Positions 37,810 to 50,097 of a DNA stretch of 64,000 nucleotides are shown piece by piece. The stretch's first letter is position 1. The number at the start of each line of letters is the position of its first letter. Both the position numbers and the translations under genes were made by a program. The notes beneath the pieces were generated by a model. That model saw only the letters and a list, made by a program, of their open reading frames with translations, did no database searches and was not told where the DNA came from. The stretch is from Apium graveolens (lineage: Eukaryota > Streptophyta > Magnoliopsida > Apiales > Apiaceae), in the NCBI RefSeq assembly GCF_009905375.1, contig NC_133650.1:69661073-69725072 (forward strand), read 5' to 3'.

Positions 37810-38190
37810 TGTTGGGGAATGAATACAACACATGGGGGTGAATGTGTTTTTGATAATTTTAATGGCTTTTTGATTATCTTAAACTAAATGAACATAGCAG
37901 ATAAGAAATGTAACAATATTATGTTAACTGAACTAAAGACAGTGCACACAATATTTCAAAACTCACTTAATTTTATATAAAAATCAAGCTAGTGTTTTGC
38001 TACTAATTTCTGGGTTCTTGGTATGTTAAGAACTCAGCTTCTCTCTTGAGAGTTACAAGATTTTTTAGATCTATTTTGTTACTTTTAAAACAAAGCAACA
38101 GTGAAGATTTATTTGAGAGCACATAGCCTGTTACACTTTGAGAATGATCTTGCACTCTATATGTGTTGTAGATTGTTTCTTCCTCCAACA
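37810..38190 (-). repeat. Probable 5' LTR of E3 (about 381 bp)
   Basis: The inner end CCCCAACA next to the PBS is firm. The outer end at 38190 is chosen because the minus strand there reads TGTTGGAGG, giving TGTTGG...CCAACA termini, and because protein-like ORF3 text lies beyond. A TATA-like TTTATATAAAA lies at about 37973-37983. No second LTR is available for proof. Confidence 0.5.
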
Positions 38191-39326
38191 CTTCCTTGTA
38201 GGCTGTCATTATTGGCTTCAATACAAGTTTTTCTTCTTTACACGTTGACATTTTGACCTTGACCAACACTAGATTGATTTCCAATGATGTGCTTAACCTG
38301 AAGTCTGAGATTCGTATCTTGCTATCATTTTTCTTAAAAGACATGTGACCTTCTTCATCCTTGCAGAGAGTAGGTTCACTATCTATCATTAAGTTAATCT
38401 CAGTTTCATCATTTACATGTACTGTCTGATATTATTCCCAATTGACCTTTATCATATCTCTTTCTTCATCATACAACATTTTACAGTTCAATTTGTAGGC
38501 AAAGAGGAGCTCAGCAGCAGAGACATCCGTGTCAGTTCTTTTTACTCCATCAAAAGTTACTTCTGTTATGACACTTCTTAACCTACTCTTTAGAAAGGTT
38601 AGATATTGATAGTCCACTCTTTTTAGACTGACATCCATTAGGGTTATATTGTGCATTGTATTATCTATGAAGATCTTGATCACATACGGTTTATTAAATG
38701 CTTGAGAAGACACTTCTCTGATGGCTTGATAGATTTTATATCTGAGGTATTCATTTGAAAGAGTGTTGGTCTTGGAGGTCGAAATCTTCCTAGCTAGAAC
38801 AAATAGCTCAACCATGTTCATTTTCCTTAGAAACCTAGTGGGTAATTTTCATTAATCTTCTGGATGAGTAATTCACACAAATTTTCCAACCACTTGAGAG
38901 ATACATCGTTGTCACGTTGGTGATCACTCGACTGAACTCAGGATAGAATTCTTGAATATCATCATACCGATTTTTCTAGTCCACTAAGATATCTGATAGA
39001 AATTTGTTCCTATCGTCATTATCTAGATATATTGTTGGTTTTTCCATCTTCTTCTTCACTCCTTCCAACTTGTTACCATGCCTAATTTCCCTCGGAGTCT
39101 TCTCTCTTTCTACTATAGCTGACTTCCTCACTAATTCTCTATGAATTGTTTCCCTCATCCTCGCAATTGAGTCATGAGCTTTAGCATAGATACGGTTGAT
39201 CATTTCATTGCCATATTTTAAGAAGTCATCTGAGAAGGCATCTTCATCTTCAAATTCCTCATCTTCAATGACCCTAGTTTCTACCTCATTAAATAAAAAA
39301 GAGGGTTCAAATTCAATATGAGCATC
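38191..39326 (-). pseudogene. Sirevirus-type ORF3 remnant, copy C, C-terminal side
   Basis: Readable blocks 39326-38976 (acidic, then basic KKKMEKPTIYLDNDD), 38821-38432 (NMVELFVLARKISTSKTNTL onward) and 38389 to about 38191. Stops lie between them near 38975 and 38430. No recognised domain. It continues across E6 with 42277-45137: the frame entering E6 on one side is the frame leaving it on the other once one copy of the 5-bp duplication is removed. Confidence 0.6.
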
Positions 39327-40763
39327 TGTTAAGGTGAAAACACGCGCTAAAATTACACGCAAGTATACACATTCACAAGTAGTATCATATATAAATCAGA
39401 TTCATACCCACAAAGACTCTTTTTATTTAACTTAAGATTATGCACCTATGCAACAATGGTATGGCTATCGCTCAATGCTAAGACAATAAAAAGTGTAGAT
39501 GTTTATAACTAAGATTAAACTAACATGCAATTAACTAAGAATAAAAGTGATTGAATTAACTATATGAGACAAATATGAGATTCTAACTTCATTAAATACT
39601 TCATTCAAAGTCATTGTTCTTAACCTTAACATGCAATGGTGATGACAACTAATCAAATAACACGAAACTAGTAAACGTTAACTTTTGTTGCACGAATACC
39701 CTACTACCAGACATCTACAAAAGAGATGGAAGCTGAATAGACACCAATTATGTTGAGACCCTATATAGAATTCGACAACATAAAGGTTTAATGAACAAGT
39801 TATCTATCATGATTACATAGGTCAAGTAAGATGGTTTAAATTACCTACGAATCATGCATAATAAATACATGAACCTATGCTAGCATGGAAAATTCTAAAT
39901 CTCTATATTCACCGTTGCTTCAATATAGATTAACAAACTATCTTATATATTCGCGACGCACATAAGATGAATACGCACAACCAATACTAGGATATCATAC
40001 AATCACCACACACTTAGGTATTAAAACAATTAACTATAGAAATCCATAAGTAAATCCGTTAGAACCCCATGACATGATTAGTTCATAACCGAACTCATCG
40101 TCACCATGGGTTCAAATAAAAGCATGATAAATAACTAAGATAAACTATGTATGAAATAACTAAATAATAATAAAAAGTACGTTAACAAGAGTATTAGGTT
40201 CAAACGAATAAAAAAACAAGCATCCAACATTACAACTTAAGCAAAGAATCACAAGTAAAAATAAGATCTTCTTCTCCTTCGTTGTATTGTGTTATTACGT
40301 CTTCTTACTGCTCTCTCCTTCTTCTCCTCTCTGAAAAATGTCTTTTAAAAGTCTTTAAATACCATCCCAATAGATCAGGAGTCCAACAAATCAATCTTAT
40401 AATAGAATCAGGATTCCTGAAATTTGATATACCGCTGCCACCCGCAAATCAAGCACGGCCGCCCTGATTTTCTGATAAACGGGCGCGGCCGCTCCCAAGA
40501 CTTTCGCGACCGCCCTAACCTTCTTAAAATCTGAATTTTCTGCTTTCTTGACCTTCTCGTGCTGGTTTCGTGTGCGCAATCGACTGAGGTTCCATCCTAA
40601 CACTCTTTTAAGCATAAAACATGTAATATCCATTCCTTCTTTCAAATATGCCCTAAAATGCAAAATTCTACAAAAATACATCAAAAACACAAATAACTTG
40701 AGTACAAATCACCAATTTGAGCCTTTACGAAGCGTTCTAAGTGGATATAAATTTCACCTATCA
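39327..40763 (-). repeat. 3' LTR of E6 (1437 bp)
   Basis: On the minus strand it starts TGATAGGTG and ends CTTAACA. It is related to the solo LTR 20255-21608. It carries three GC-rich blocks around GCGGCCGC at about 40455-40520 in an otherwise AT-rich sequence. Confidence 0.82.
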
Positions 40764-41329
40764 CACCCCCAAACTTGAATCGATGTTTGTCCTAAAGCAT
40801 AAACAGACTCAAAAACAAGAAATAAGAATGTGTGAATGCAAGTAACATAAATGCAATGATTCCCTCAGAATAACTTAACCAACCAATGAGCAACATCTCA
40901 AAGAATGCAAGTATTCACACAAAGTTCAATCAAATCCCATATATCAACTTAAAAGCCAAAAACGTGTGTGTGCGCAATTGCTTAACAAATAAACTCTCGA
41001 AACTAGATCAATAATCATAACTCACCTCTCGTTAAGACAATCACAAGGTTATAAACAAAATAAACAATAAACACAAAATGACTGACAACACTTCAATTTT
41101 ATCAGAGTTATACAAGGATTCATGCTTTTATTGATAACACATAAAAAATATGCTTATTTGATCGTGCAATGAGCGAGGTCCACAAAAGACTTATGCAATA
41201 ATACCCATGTAGCGAGCGTTAGGTTAGCGGATCGCAGACTATAAAATCCTTAGGTCACTAGGCACAAAGTCCCCTAGAACTTAATAACCCGAGTATTAAA
41301 GAGCCCACTCGTGATCAATTATGCATAAC

Positions 41330-41410
41330 ACATATTCTTTTCCCTTTTTTTCTTTTTTTTTCTTTTTTTTCTTTTTTTGTTCTTTTCATTCTTTTTTTTC
41401 TTTTGTTCTG
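41330..41410 (+). repeat. T-rich (CTTTTTTTT)n tract in E6
   Basis: Runs of 7-9 T separated by single C or G within the E6 interior; likely slippage-grown. Confidence 0.85.
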
Positions 41411-42276
41411 AATGAGTGCGTTTCGCTCCATCTCTCTCAACCCTATACTACTCATATAAATATGAGCCGGCTACTAGCCATTTGACGCCTAGCCACAACT
41501 AGCATTGATATCCAATGTTGTTCTCCAATTTTAAAAATCCATGTTATTTTGTCACTAAGAGAATAGCATAAGTTCTAGACATAAACAAGTAAATAAAACT
41601 CGACAAACAAATAAGTCATGATCATGATCTAGCACTCAAGCAACCTATAAGACTTAGTGAAAATTTTCTTGTTTCTAGCATGCAAATCAATTCGTTACGA
41701 CTTAACATTCCTCTATACGACATCATTACACTCGAATCAACATCAAAAATAAATCGGAAAATCAACCTAAGGGATCATGATATAATGTCAATGCAACTTA
41801 ATGCAACATACTAACATGATAAAAAATACGCAAAACAAAAACAAAAATAAATAACTACATGAAAATATGCAAACTATATGAACTAAACTATCATGAATAT
41901 GCATCTATATGGACTCACACACAAATATTCATTTACTATCACCCCCAAACTTAAAAATTTCACTGTCCACAGTGAAGGTAATAGCAAGGAATCAAGGAAA
42001 ACCTACTCGGCTGCTCCTAAGATTAGCGCGGCTGCCCTGACCTTCCGAAAAATCTAAATTTTTATGATTTCTTGACCTTCTCGTGCTGGTATCCTGTGTG
42101 CAATCGACCGAGCTTCCATCCTAATACTCTTTTAAGCATAAAACATGCAATATCCATTCCTTCTTTCAAATATGCCCTAAAATGCAAACCACTACAAAAA
42201 CACAAATAACTTGAGTACAAATCACCAATTTGAGCCTTTACGAAGCGTTCTAAGTATATATAAATTCCACTTATCA

Positions 42277-45137
42277 GTATCTCTCTCAATTATCTCTTCT
42301 TCTTCTATTTCTTCTTCATTTTCCAGACTAGAAGGAAAGACATGTGATAGTAGTTTCTTCTGTTGTTTAATTATTTCACAGATACGATCCTCTTTTGACA
42401 CCTGTTTCTTCCCCTGAGGTGCTTTGACTTTCTCAGTATATAGACTCTTCCAGAATTCCACTTCAGCCTCCATTTTCACCCATACTTCATTTGCTTCTTC
42501 TTTCACTCCTTCTTCTTCTTCTTCTTCTCCAAATGAGGTGCATTCAAATGGATCACTACTTGGTTCTGTGGTTTGGATATTTGAACTACTTGCAACCTCA
42601 GCTTCAGTTTCCTTTAATACTACTAAATCTTCTTTCTTCGTGCTTGGTTGAAAAATAGGCGCAAGTTTCATAGCTTCAACCATGGTTCCTTTTTCCAAGA
42701 ATTCTTCCGTCTAAACTTGAAATTTTTCTTTAGCCGCATCTTTGTCTCCCATTTTTCCCCCTCAGTTGGGTTATCCTTCCAAATCAGAGTCGGGGTTGAT
42801 TGAGATTGAAGTCCTTGTTCAATTAGATCCAGTCTCTTTCCACATATTTCAGCCAGACTTGATGTTGTTCCATGATTTTCCCGTATCTCCTACATAGCTA
42901 TGTGCAACTTCAATCACAGACTTGATCTTTGTCAATGAGAGCATCCTTGACATCCATCTCTTTCTTATGCTGGATTTTGAGATTAGCAATTAATTTATCA
43001 TGTTCCTAATATAGTCTTATCATGTTGCTTCATATGTCAGCATCCCTCCGTTCGATCATCTTGACGAATCTGGTGTCATGATCAAGCGAAATTGCTTTTT
43101 AGTCGGATTGAAGAACATATTATGATATATCAATTTATGGTGTTATTTGGATAGTGGGTGTCTCACTAGGCTGCTAACCAAGTTTTTCTCTCTGCACTCT
43201 TTCACTCGGCTCAGGGTAAGGGATGTCACTCCACCTCTCATATTGTGTTTCACTCCGCTCAAGGCTCCTTAAATCAGATGTACCTGCAAGAGTAACCACT
43301 GGAGCCATACTTGAGGAGGTCACCCATGGTGCAATGGGGTTTCACACATCTCATTCCTTGTGCAAGACAAGTTGCCAATCATCCGTAGATGATTCAGTCA
43401 AGACTTGAATCCTTGTGGGAGTAACTGCGTCACATTCATAATCTGTGCGTCAGTTCTCCTTAGTGTCGGTGATGACACTTTCCCCTTATGCTCATCAGAT
43501 GAACCTTCTTCATCGCCAATGTGTTTCTGAATTGCACATATGTCAAATCCCTTATCTGCAGATGCATCTAGAGGAGTTTGTCTTAGAGAGGTAGATAATG
43601 TGCTCTTGGTAGCAGTGACAACAACATCCTCTCCTAACACTTGTGAAGGCAAGTGTTCCACTGAAGGAATGACACCGGTAGATGTCCCCGTCAATGCTTC
43701 CTGAGTGTGTGCACCTCACTTCGTGTAATACAAGTTGTGGATTGAGGCAGTTACACTTGATCAGATGCCATGACCGATTAGAGAATTTCAATAAATTCAT
43801 CTTGTTGAGGAGATGAATATAGTAACTGCTTATACGTCATTTCAGCTTGTACATCTTTTTGGGAAGATGTAAAGGGGTTAGTAGTTGTCTCAAGGATACT
43901 GCTTTCTTATTGGAGAGACATAGCTACGAGTTCTCACATTATATCATCCTTTTTTACTGCAATGTTTGCAGTTTCTCCCTCAACACTGACATTAAACAAG
44001 GGTTCCTTATGCACTAGAGGTTGTGAAAAGCGTAGAAGTGTTTCAGTGTTTGGTTTTAAGGATGGGCCGAACATGTGGGATTTCATATCTAGTATCCGCC
44101 CTAATATCTTCTCTGAGTAGTTGTGTGAAAGATTGTATGTTTATGTCTATATCTTGGAATTCAAACAAACCAGTAAATGTGTAGTATATGAATATTTTCA
44201 TCTTTTTATGGTGGCACCACCTCTGGCTCCAGAGCTTCAACTGGAATGACTGGTTTTGGTTCTATTTTCATTTGAAAATTTTCCATATTCCCAGCTTCAA
44301 TATCTTGTGCTTGAAGAAATGCTTCTTGCATTGCAATTCCTTGAGCGTCTTCATCTTCTTGAGCTTGTATCTCCTATTCTTCAGCTAGGACTTGCTGAGC
44401 AATCAGAGGAAATGTGTTCAGTAAGTATTCGGTAAGAACTACATGTATAGCTCCATGATTATTTTCATAGCTGGCATCATTTCATATGTATCATGATAGT
44501 TGACACCTTCTATACTTGTGGATCAACATGGTTGTCACCATGGAAGACTGCAAACTGTTTTGCTGTAAATTTCTTGAAGAGGGTAATTTGAAGAAACCTT
44601 GGATATATTATAAAGTTTGCATTTATGGAAGACGTTCTTGTATCATTTGCATGATCAAACGTCCATAGTTTATCCTTAGGTTTGAGTGGCAACAACACTA
44701 AATTGTTGAACCATTGTAGATAAACTAACCCAACCTCCTGTTTTTGCTGATAACGAGTATGAGATGATTGTAAAGAATTGATTCCACTTCTTAGGCAAAG
44801 AATTCTTATAGAATTTCCCTGGGATTACTCCATCTTTAAGTGTAGCATGAATCCCTTGGAAGAAAGTAAGCAGTTATGCATCAGTGGGTGGATCAACAAA
44901 GTCACCTCTTGAAAAATTGAGATGTTCATTGAGATCATCTTTTGACAGTTTAATTAGTTCATTACCCAATGTAAACTCAATGTCAAGGTTAGCTCCGTTG
45001 TTAGCAACATGAGAATTATCTTGAACAAAACGAAGCATGTCGACATTTTGTTTCATATTGGCGGTTAATGATGTACTAACATTAGAATGCTGATTAGGAA
45101 AATGAACCCAATAATAAAAAAAGCTCATGTTTTGCAT
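42277..45137 (-). pseudogene. Sirevirus-type ORF3 remnant, copy C, N-terminal side
   Basis: Readable blocks: 45137-44874 (contains FTLGNELIKLSKDDLNEHLN), 44698-44510, 44240-44043, 43694-43398 and 42698 to the E6 end (Glu-rich, then a Lys/Glu coiled-coil-like stretch). Stops and frameshifts separate them. The LGNELIKLSKDDLNE text would follow the part that matches the N-terminus of copy B (22713 and below), giving the same ORF. No enzymatic motif and no obvious signal peptide or membrane span could be read. Confidence 0.58.
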
Positions 45138-46330
45138 GATTACAATTTAGAATGGACACAAAATTTGTTTGCTTAATAACAAAATTATCATCCATTTTTA
45201 GAAAATAATTGGTTTTAATTTGAAATTAACTGTACGTAATTTTTTATCGACATAATCACATAATGAAATAAATATAAAAAATTCAAATATCATGTATCTA
45301 AACCAAACTCAAGAATGCTATACTATGTGAAATTGGCTACACAAACACGAGATTGGATCAATTAAATAATTAGCAATTAGGGTCCAAAACAAATCCTAAA
45401 GTTTAAATGCCTCGAAACTAGATCTCTCGAATTATTTGGTCCAATCTTATGAAACAACAGTCCAGTTGTAGATCAAGTAATGCGCTCCACAATTCTACGT
45501 TCGAAATAAAATTTGGCAGAGTAACAATACGATAATTAGTAACTAAAAATTTTTCAACTCAAGCTCGTCAATGGCGTGTAAGTATGTGTGTATCTTGTGA
45601 AAATCGACAATGGAGAAGATAACACAAAAAATGTTAAGGCCTTGGACTATTAATCGACAATAGTTTAGGCTCCTATTAGACAGTTCAATTGCTACTAATC
45701 AACAAAGCAATTTCTACTAATCGATAAATAATAAATAATAAAAAATAAAAAATAGATAGAAAACTCTACTAATCGACAGTTATGAAATAATACTTGTCGA
45801 TTTTTAGAATTAACCTTTATATTTTTGCTGCTAATCGACAATCAATAAAGTATTTTATTCTACTAATCGATAATAATAAAAACTGAAACACCTGTTTTAC
45901 TAGTCGACAATGAAGATGAACACTTTTCGATTTTTGGAAAAAGACTTGTTAATTTTCAGAAATTAGCTTGTCGATTTGTACCCACCCATACAAATTTTTA
46001 TTCAAGTGAATTTTTTGAAATATAAAATTATTTAACAACTCACTGAATTAATCAACTCACAATTTTTATCATAAAATTATAACAATTATCAGTTTATTGA
46101 TAATATCACAATGCTTGTGATTTAAATTATGTTGTTATTTAAATTACTCATGATTTAATTATTGACAGTTAAGTCACTTTCAAAAAATGGTGAATATTTA
46201 TGTGCTTAAATATTTATCAGTTAGATACAAGCACACAAATATTTAAAATACAAAAATTGACTACTGGAAAATAAATTCACAAGTCCTAAAAATATTGACA
46301 TGAATTAAATAGTGAATTTATTCGAAACAA
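45138..46330. repeat. Non-coding pol-ORF3 spacer of E5 with an iterated motif
   Basis: AT-rich, without ORF. Between 45649 and 45980 there are about ten copies of CTAATCGACAA or its complement with variants (near 45649, 45692, 45715, 45767, 45795, 45829, 45860, 45900, 45922, 45968). The spacing is irregular. Diverged copies appear in the E5 LTR. Confidence 0.8.
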
Positions 46331-46339
46331 GTTGCGGTT

Positions 46340-47400
46340 TTTGACTTCTAATTAGATCAATTAGAAGATTTAACATCCCAAGTTCACTAACCAACTTAGA
46401 GAAATTGGATTTATCAAGCGGTTTTGTGAAGATGTCTGCAATTTGATCCTCTGTGGGTATAAAATGTAATTCCACAATACCATTTATGACATGCTCTATA
46501 ATAAAATGATACCTGATACCAATGTGCTTAGTCTTCGAGTGTTACACCGGGTTGTTAGAGATTGCTATAGAACTGGTGTTGTCGCAGAATATAGGAATTT
46601 TTTATATCAACAGACCATAGTCTCAGACTTGGTTCCTCATCCACGAGATTTGAGCACAACAGCTTACAGCAGCTATGTATTCAGCTTCAGCAGTTGATGT
46701 GGATACTGAGTGTTACTTCTTGCTATGCCAAGTCACCAATATTCTTCCAAGAAACTGATAGCTTCTTGAAGTACTCTTCCGATCAATCTTACAACCTGCA
46801 AAATCTGAATCTGTATAGGCTACAAGGTCAAAACCTATACCTTTAGGATATCAAATACCAAGATTTGGAGATCCACAAGATACCTAAAAATCCGTTTAAC
46901 AGCTATACGATGAGTCTCTTTAGGTTTAGCTTGAAACCTAGCACATAAGCATGTTATAAACATAATATATGTCCTACTTGTTGTAAGATATAACAATGAC
47001 CCGATCATACCTCTATAGCTTGTGATGTCAACTTTCTTACCAGTTTTGTCCTGATCAAGCTTAGTGGTTGTTGGCATTGGTGTCTTTGACGGAGTTGAAT
47101 CTTCCAGATTATAGTTCTTGAGAAGTTCTCTGATGTACTTGGATTGAGAAATGAATATTCCATCTTTCCTTTGACTCACTTGTAATCTAAAAAAGTAATT
47201 CAATGATGACATTCCCGATTTCTAAATTACCATATCCCGTAATAAATCCTTTATTGTCATCTCCCAAGGTAACTATTGGGCCAGCTTTCTCAACCACACC
47301 CGTGAGCATGGACTTTTCTCATGTCATGTGTCTAGAACACCCACTCTCTAGAATCCACATGGTCTTCTCCTTTCGTACCTTGCCTGCAAACACAGATTGA
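46340..47400 (-). pseudogene. pol: Fused protease-RT-RNase H remnant of E5 pol
   Basis: 47400-47215 reads the protease (ESGCSRHMT, Asp of DSG replaced by Glu) up to the stretch before the integrase zinc domain. At about 47205-47212 it jumps to the late RT (LQVSQRKDGIFISQSKYI), so integrase and most of RT, roughly 2 kb, are deleted. 47212-46835 covers the end of RT and the connection ([11 protein letters not shown]). RNase H continues in broken frames to IADIFTKPLDKSNFSKLV near 46350-46450. YVDD is absent. Confidence 0.85.
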
Positions 47401-49943
47401 TTAAGAAGAATTTGGTACCCAAACATGTTTGGGTCCTGAAGGTTTAGGGGTTATAACATAATTAACATCGAATATAACCTTAACATGCTTAGCTTTGACT
47501 TTGACCATTCCCTTCTCAGTGCCAGTCTTGACATTTTTATTGTCAGGCTTAAAGAAAAGTGTAACCTTCCCATTTTTAGCAGGTACTACAGTCTTTTCTT
47601 GCGTGTGCTCATTACTCATGCTTGTCTTAGTGTTAGTGCAAGTGCTAGCAGTTTCATGAAAAAATTTATAATACTCAGACATGGTTACAAATACACATGG
47701 CATACAACCATCTACCCACAGGGCTCATCAAAACTAAGCATGTTAGGCATGACAGACATACTAGATGATGCAAAAGATTCTACTTTAACCTTAGGGCTTA
47801 TTAAAGTAGGTAGGCATGTTACAGTTATTACACAACTTTCTAGATGTAGATGAGGAAAATGCAAAATTAGATTTCTTATTCACACTTACCTTACCATTCA
47901 TGTTCTTCTTAGGCTTAACCTTGACACTCTCATCAGCCTAATAGTCATCTGTGGTCTCTGATTTCCTAAATGTGTCTGGTCCTTATTTATCAACCTTGTT
48001 ACCTTGGTCAATTTTGGGTTTCTTCTTTCTAACTAGAACCTTAGGTATTTTCGGGAATTCCTCTACCTCCTCCCAATCCTCAACAATCAACTCCTCATTA
48101 ATTAATAAACTCACTTCATCTAAAGGTTCTGAAACTGGTTCAACAACAAAGATACTGCATCCTTAAAATATATGGTACCTTTTCAGGGACAAACTCATTT
48201 GTCTCTGATGCACCAACATGTCGCTTACCTGCTAACTTAGAATAGTCAGGTCCTATGGATGTCTTAGACTTAATCCTTTGACTATCTATTATCTCCTTCT
48301 GAGTCAGCTTGAATTTTTAAAGGCCTGTAACTTCTATTCTAGGTCAGCAATTTGGGTTTCAAGAATGGCCTCTAAGTCTGTGTTGCACTTAACCTTATTC
48401 TCTAAATACTCATTCTTCTGTTTAAGGTCATTTAAGGCAACTATAAGCAATTATAGTTTTTCATTCCTTAAGGTCAGATTATCAATCTTAAGGACTAGCT
48501 TATCAATTTCAAGTTTATATGCAAGCATGCTTGTATGAACATTATTTAATTTTAAAGTAAGTTCATGCACAGTAGATTTATATTCAGATTCAGACACATC
48601 AATAGTGGTAAGATCAGGAACCTGAGATGATTGTGGTGATTTCTCTGCAGAGTATGCCATAAGAGCGATATTTACACACTCTTCCTCTTTATCTGAATCG
48701 GTATCATCCCATCTTTTTCCTTTAGGAATGTATGCTCTTCCTTAATCATTGACCACATATGAATTCATCTTCTATTTTAGCTTCTCATTATGTTTCTTCG
48801 GATCTTTGTAAGTTTATTTTCTTCCATATGAATCCTTTCATTTTGTTGCCTTGGGCTTTATGCATTCAAATGCAAAGTGCACCAATTAATTGCAGTTAAA
48901 TCATCTTGTTTTGATTTTATCCACCCAGCTTGACTTGTGCCCTCCTCTGGAACCAGATCCTGATGAGTAGCTTCCTTTCTGAATTTTGACAAATGAACCC
49001 CTTAACTTGTAGTTGGGCTTTCTTCTGAATCTAACATGACTGAATTTTGAAGCCATGCAAGCCACTGATTTGTCTTCCAACTCTTCAAGTTCCTCCTGAG
49101 TATAAAACTCACTTTCATCTTCCGTCTCATCTTGAACAATTTCAGCTACTACAATTTCCTTGATAGTTAAGGAAAGTGCAACCTTAACTTCTGAAGTTTT
49201 AGGTTCACGACCAACAAGTACAGTGGTCTTTGCAAGCGCCGTACTCTTGTTGTCTACGGAAACCAGGGCCATAGATTATGGGTTTCTACCCTTGTTTCAA
49301 TTCATGGATTCTCAATTTTCCATAAATCACATCCAGAGGAATAATGATAAAGTTAACCCTCTCTATGATGGGTGTGTACTTCTGTTCCAAGTGGATTGGT
49401 AGAGTCAGCATGAACTTCCTGTTTTATAAATTTTTCCCTGCAATTTAAATTCACTTAACAGTATTGTGTATCTCTCAAAGAGCAAAGACAATGTTTCTCC
49501 GGGATGTAGTTTAAAAGCTTCATATTGAGTTATCAGGATATTCATTCATTTTTCTTTGACTTCAGCAGTACCTTTCGTTAACAACTCAATTGTTTCCCAC
49601 ATTTTCTTTTTAGTATTACTTCCTAGGAGTTGATGACCCATATCCTTGTTATCCGATTCCACTATTATGAGTTGAAGCCATGTGTCCCAAACAATTAACT
49701 CCTTGTCAGTACCCATATATTTAGTCAAATCTCTGGGACTAGATGGCAAAGAAGTTTCATACACTAGTAGAGGTTGATGTATCATCAACTACTTTCATTG
49801 GAACATAAGGATCATTCAGTAATATCCCAATATATAATGGATTTGAGGTTTTCATGAACAACATCGTCTTTTTTCCATTGGTTGTAATTTTATCGATTAA
49901 ATTGGGTAACCTTGATACTTCCAATCCTTTGGTTGTTTAACAT
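47401..49943 (-). pseudogene. gag: gag of E5, decayed
   Basis: The probable start ATG is at 49943. Readable blocks: 49788-49546 (capsid), 49272-48901 (a region just before a knuckle whose first Cys is changed), 48660-48451 (coiled coil) and 47703-47401, which ends HVWVPNSS-stop. The layout follows gag of E1-E3. Stops are frequent. Confidence 0.72.
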
Positions 49944-50083
49944 CTTGGTGGAATAAAATTATTTAAGATTCAAAAATTTCAAGATTGAAGATTTTTTAAA
50001 ATTAAAAAATTACAAGAAATTTTTCAAGAACTTGTTTGATCCGGTTTCCTTCTCCGGATCTGAATTTGTATATCAATAAATAG

Positions 50084-50095
50084 GCTACGATACCA
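50084..50095 (-). other. Primer-binding site of E5, variant
   Basis: The minus strand reads TGGTATCGTAGC against TGGTATCAGAGC elsewhere: two central changes, and the same 2-base gap to the LTR. Confidence 0.7.
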
Positions 50096-50097
50096 AT

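Larger units (their letters stand above)
19172..38190 (-). mobile_element. Sirevirus-like Ty1/copia retrotransposon E3, interrupted
   Basis: Minus-strand order: LTR (38190 to 37810), PBS, gag, protease, integrase, RT, RNase H split by E4, then a motif-rich spacer and ORF3 copy B, which is itself split by a solo LTR (20255-21608) and ends at the truncated gypsy element. RNase H resumes exactly across the E4 insertion, which proves that 32559 and beyond and 23957 and below belong to one element. The 3' LTR is not found. The assignment of ORF3 copy B to E3 rests on position and orientation. Confidence 0.75.
39327..42276 (-). mobile_element. Deleted Ty3/gypsy element E6 (Tat/Athila-type LTR)
   Basis: A complete 3' LTR lies at 39327-40763, preceded on the minus strand by the polypurine tract TTTGGGGGTG, 1.2 kb of non-coding interior, and only the first 280 bp or so of the 5' LTR (about 41995-42276). 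The termini are TGATA and TTAACA. The flanks GCATC (39322-39326) and GTATC (42277-42281) are a target duplication with one change. The PBS, gag and pol are deleted. The text CCCCCAAACTTGAATC beside the LTR is what I would expect of Tat/Athila-type elements; the family call is from memory. Confidence 0.78.

Noticed and set aside
45649..45980. Simple microsatellite
   Set aside because: Copies of the 11-base motif are separated by unrelated sequence of changing length and occur on both strands.
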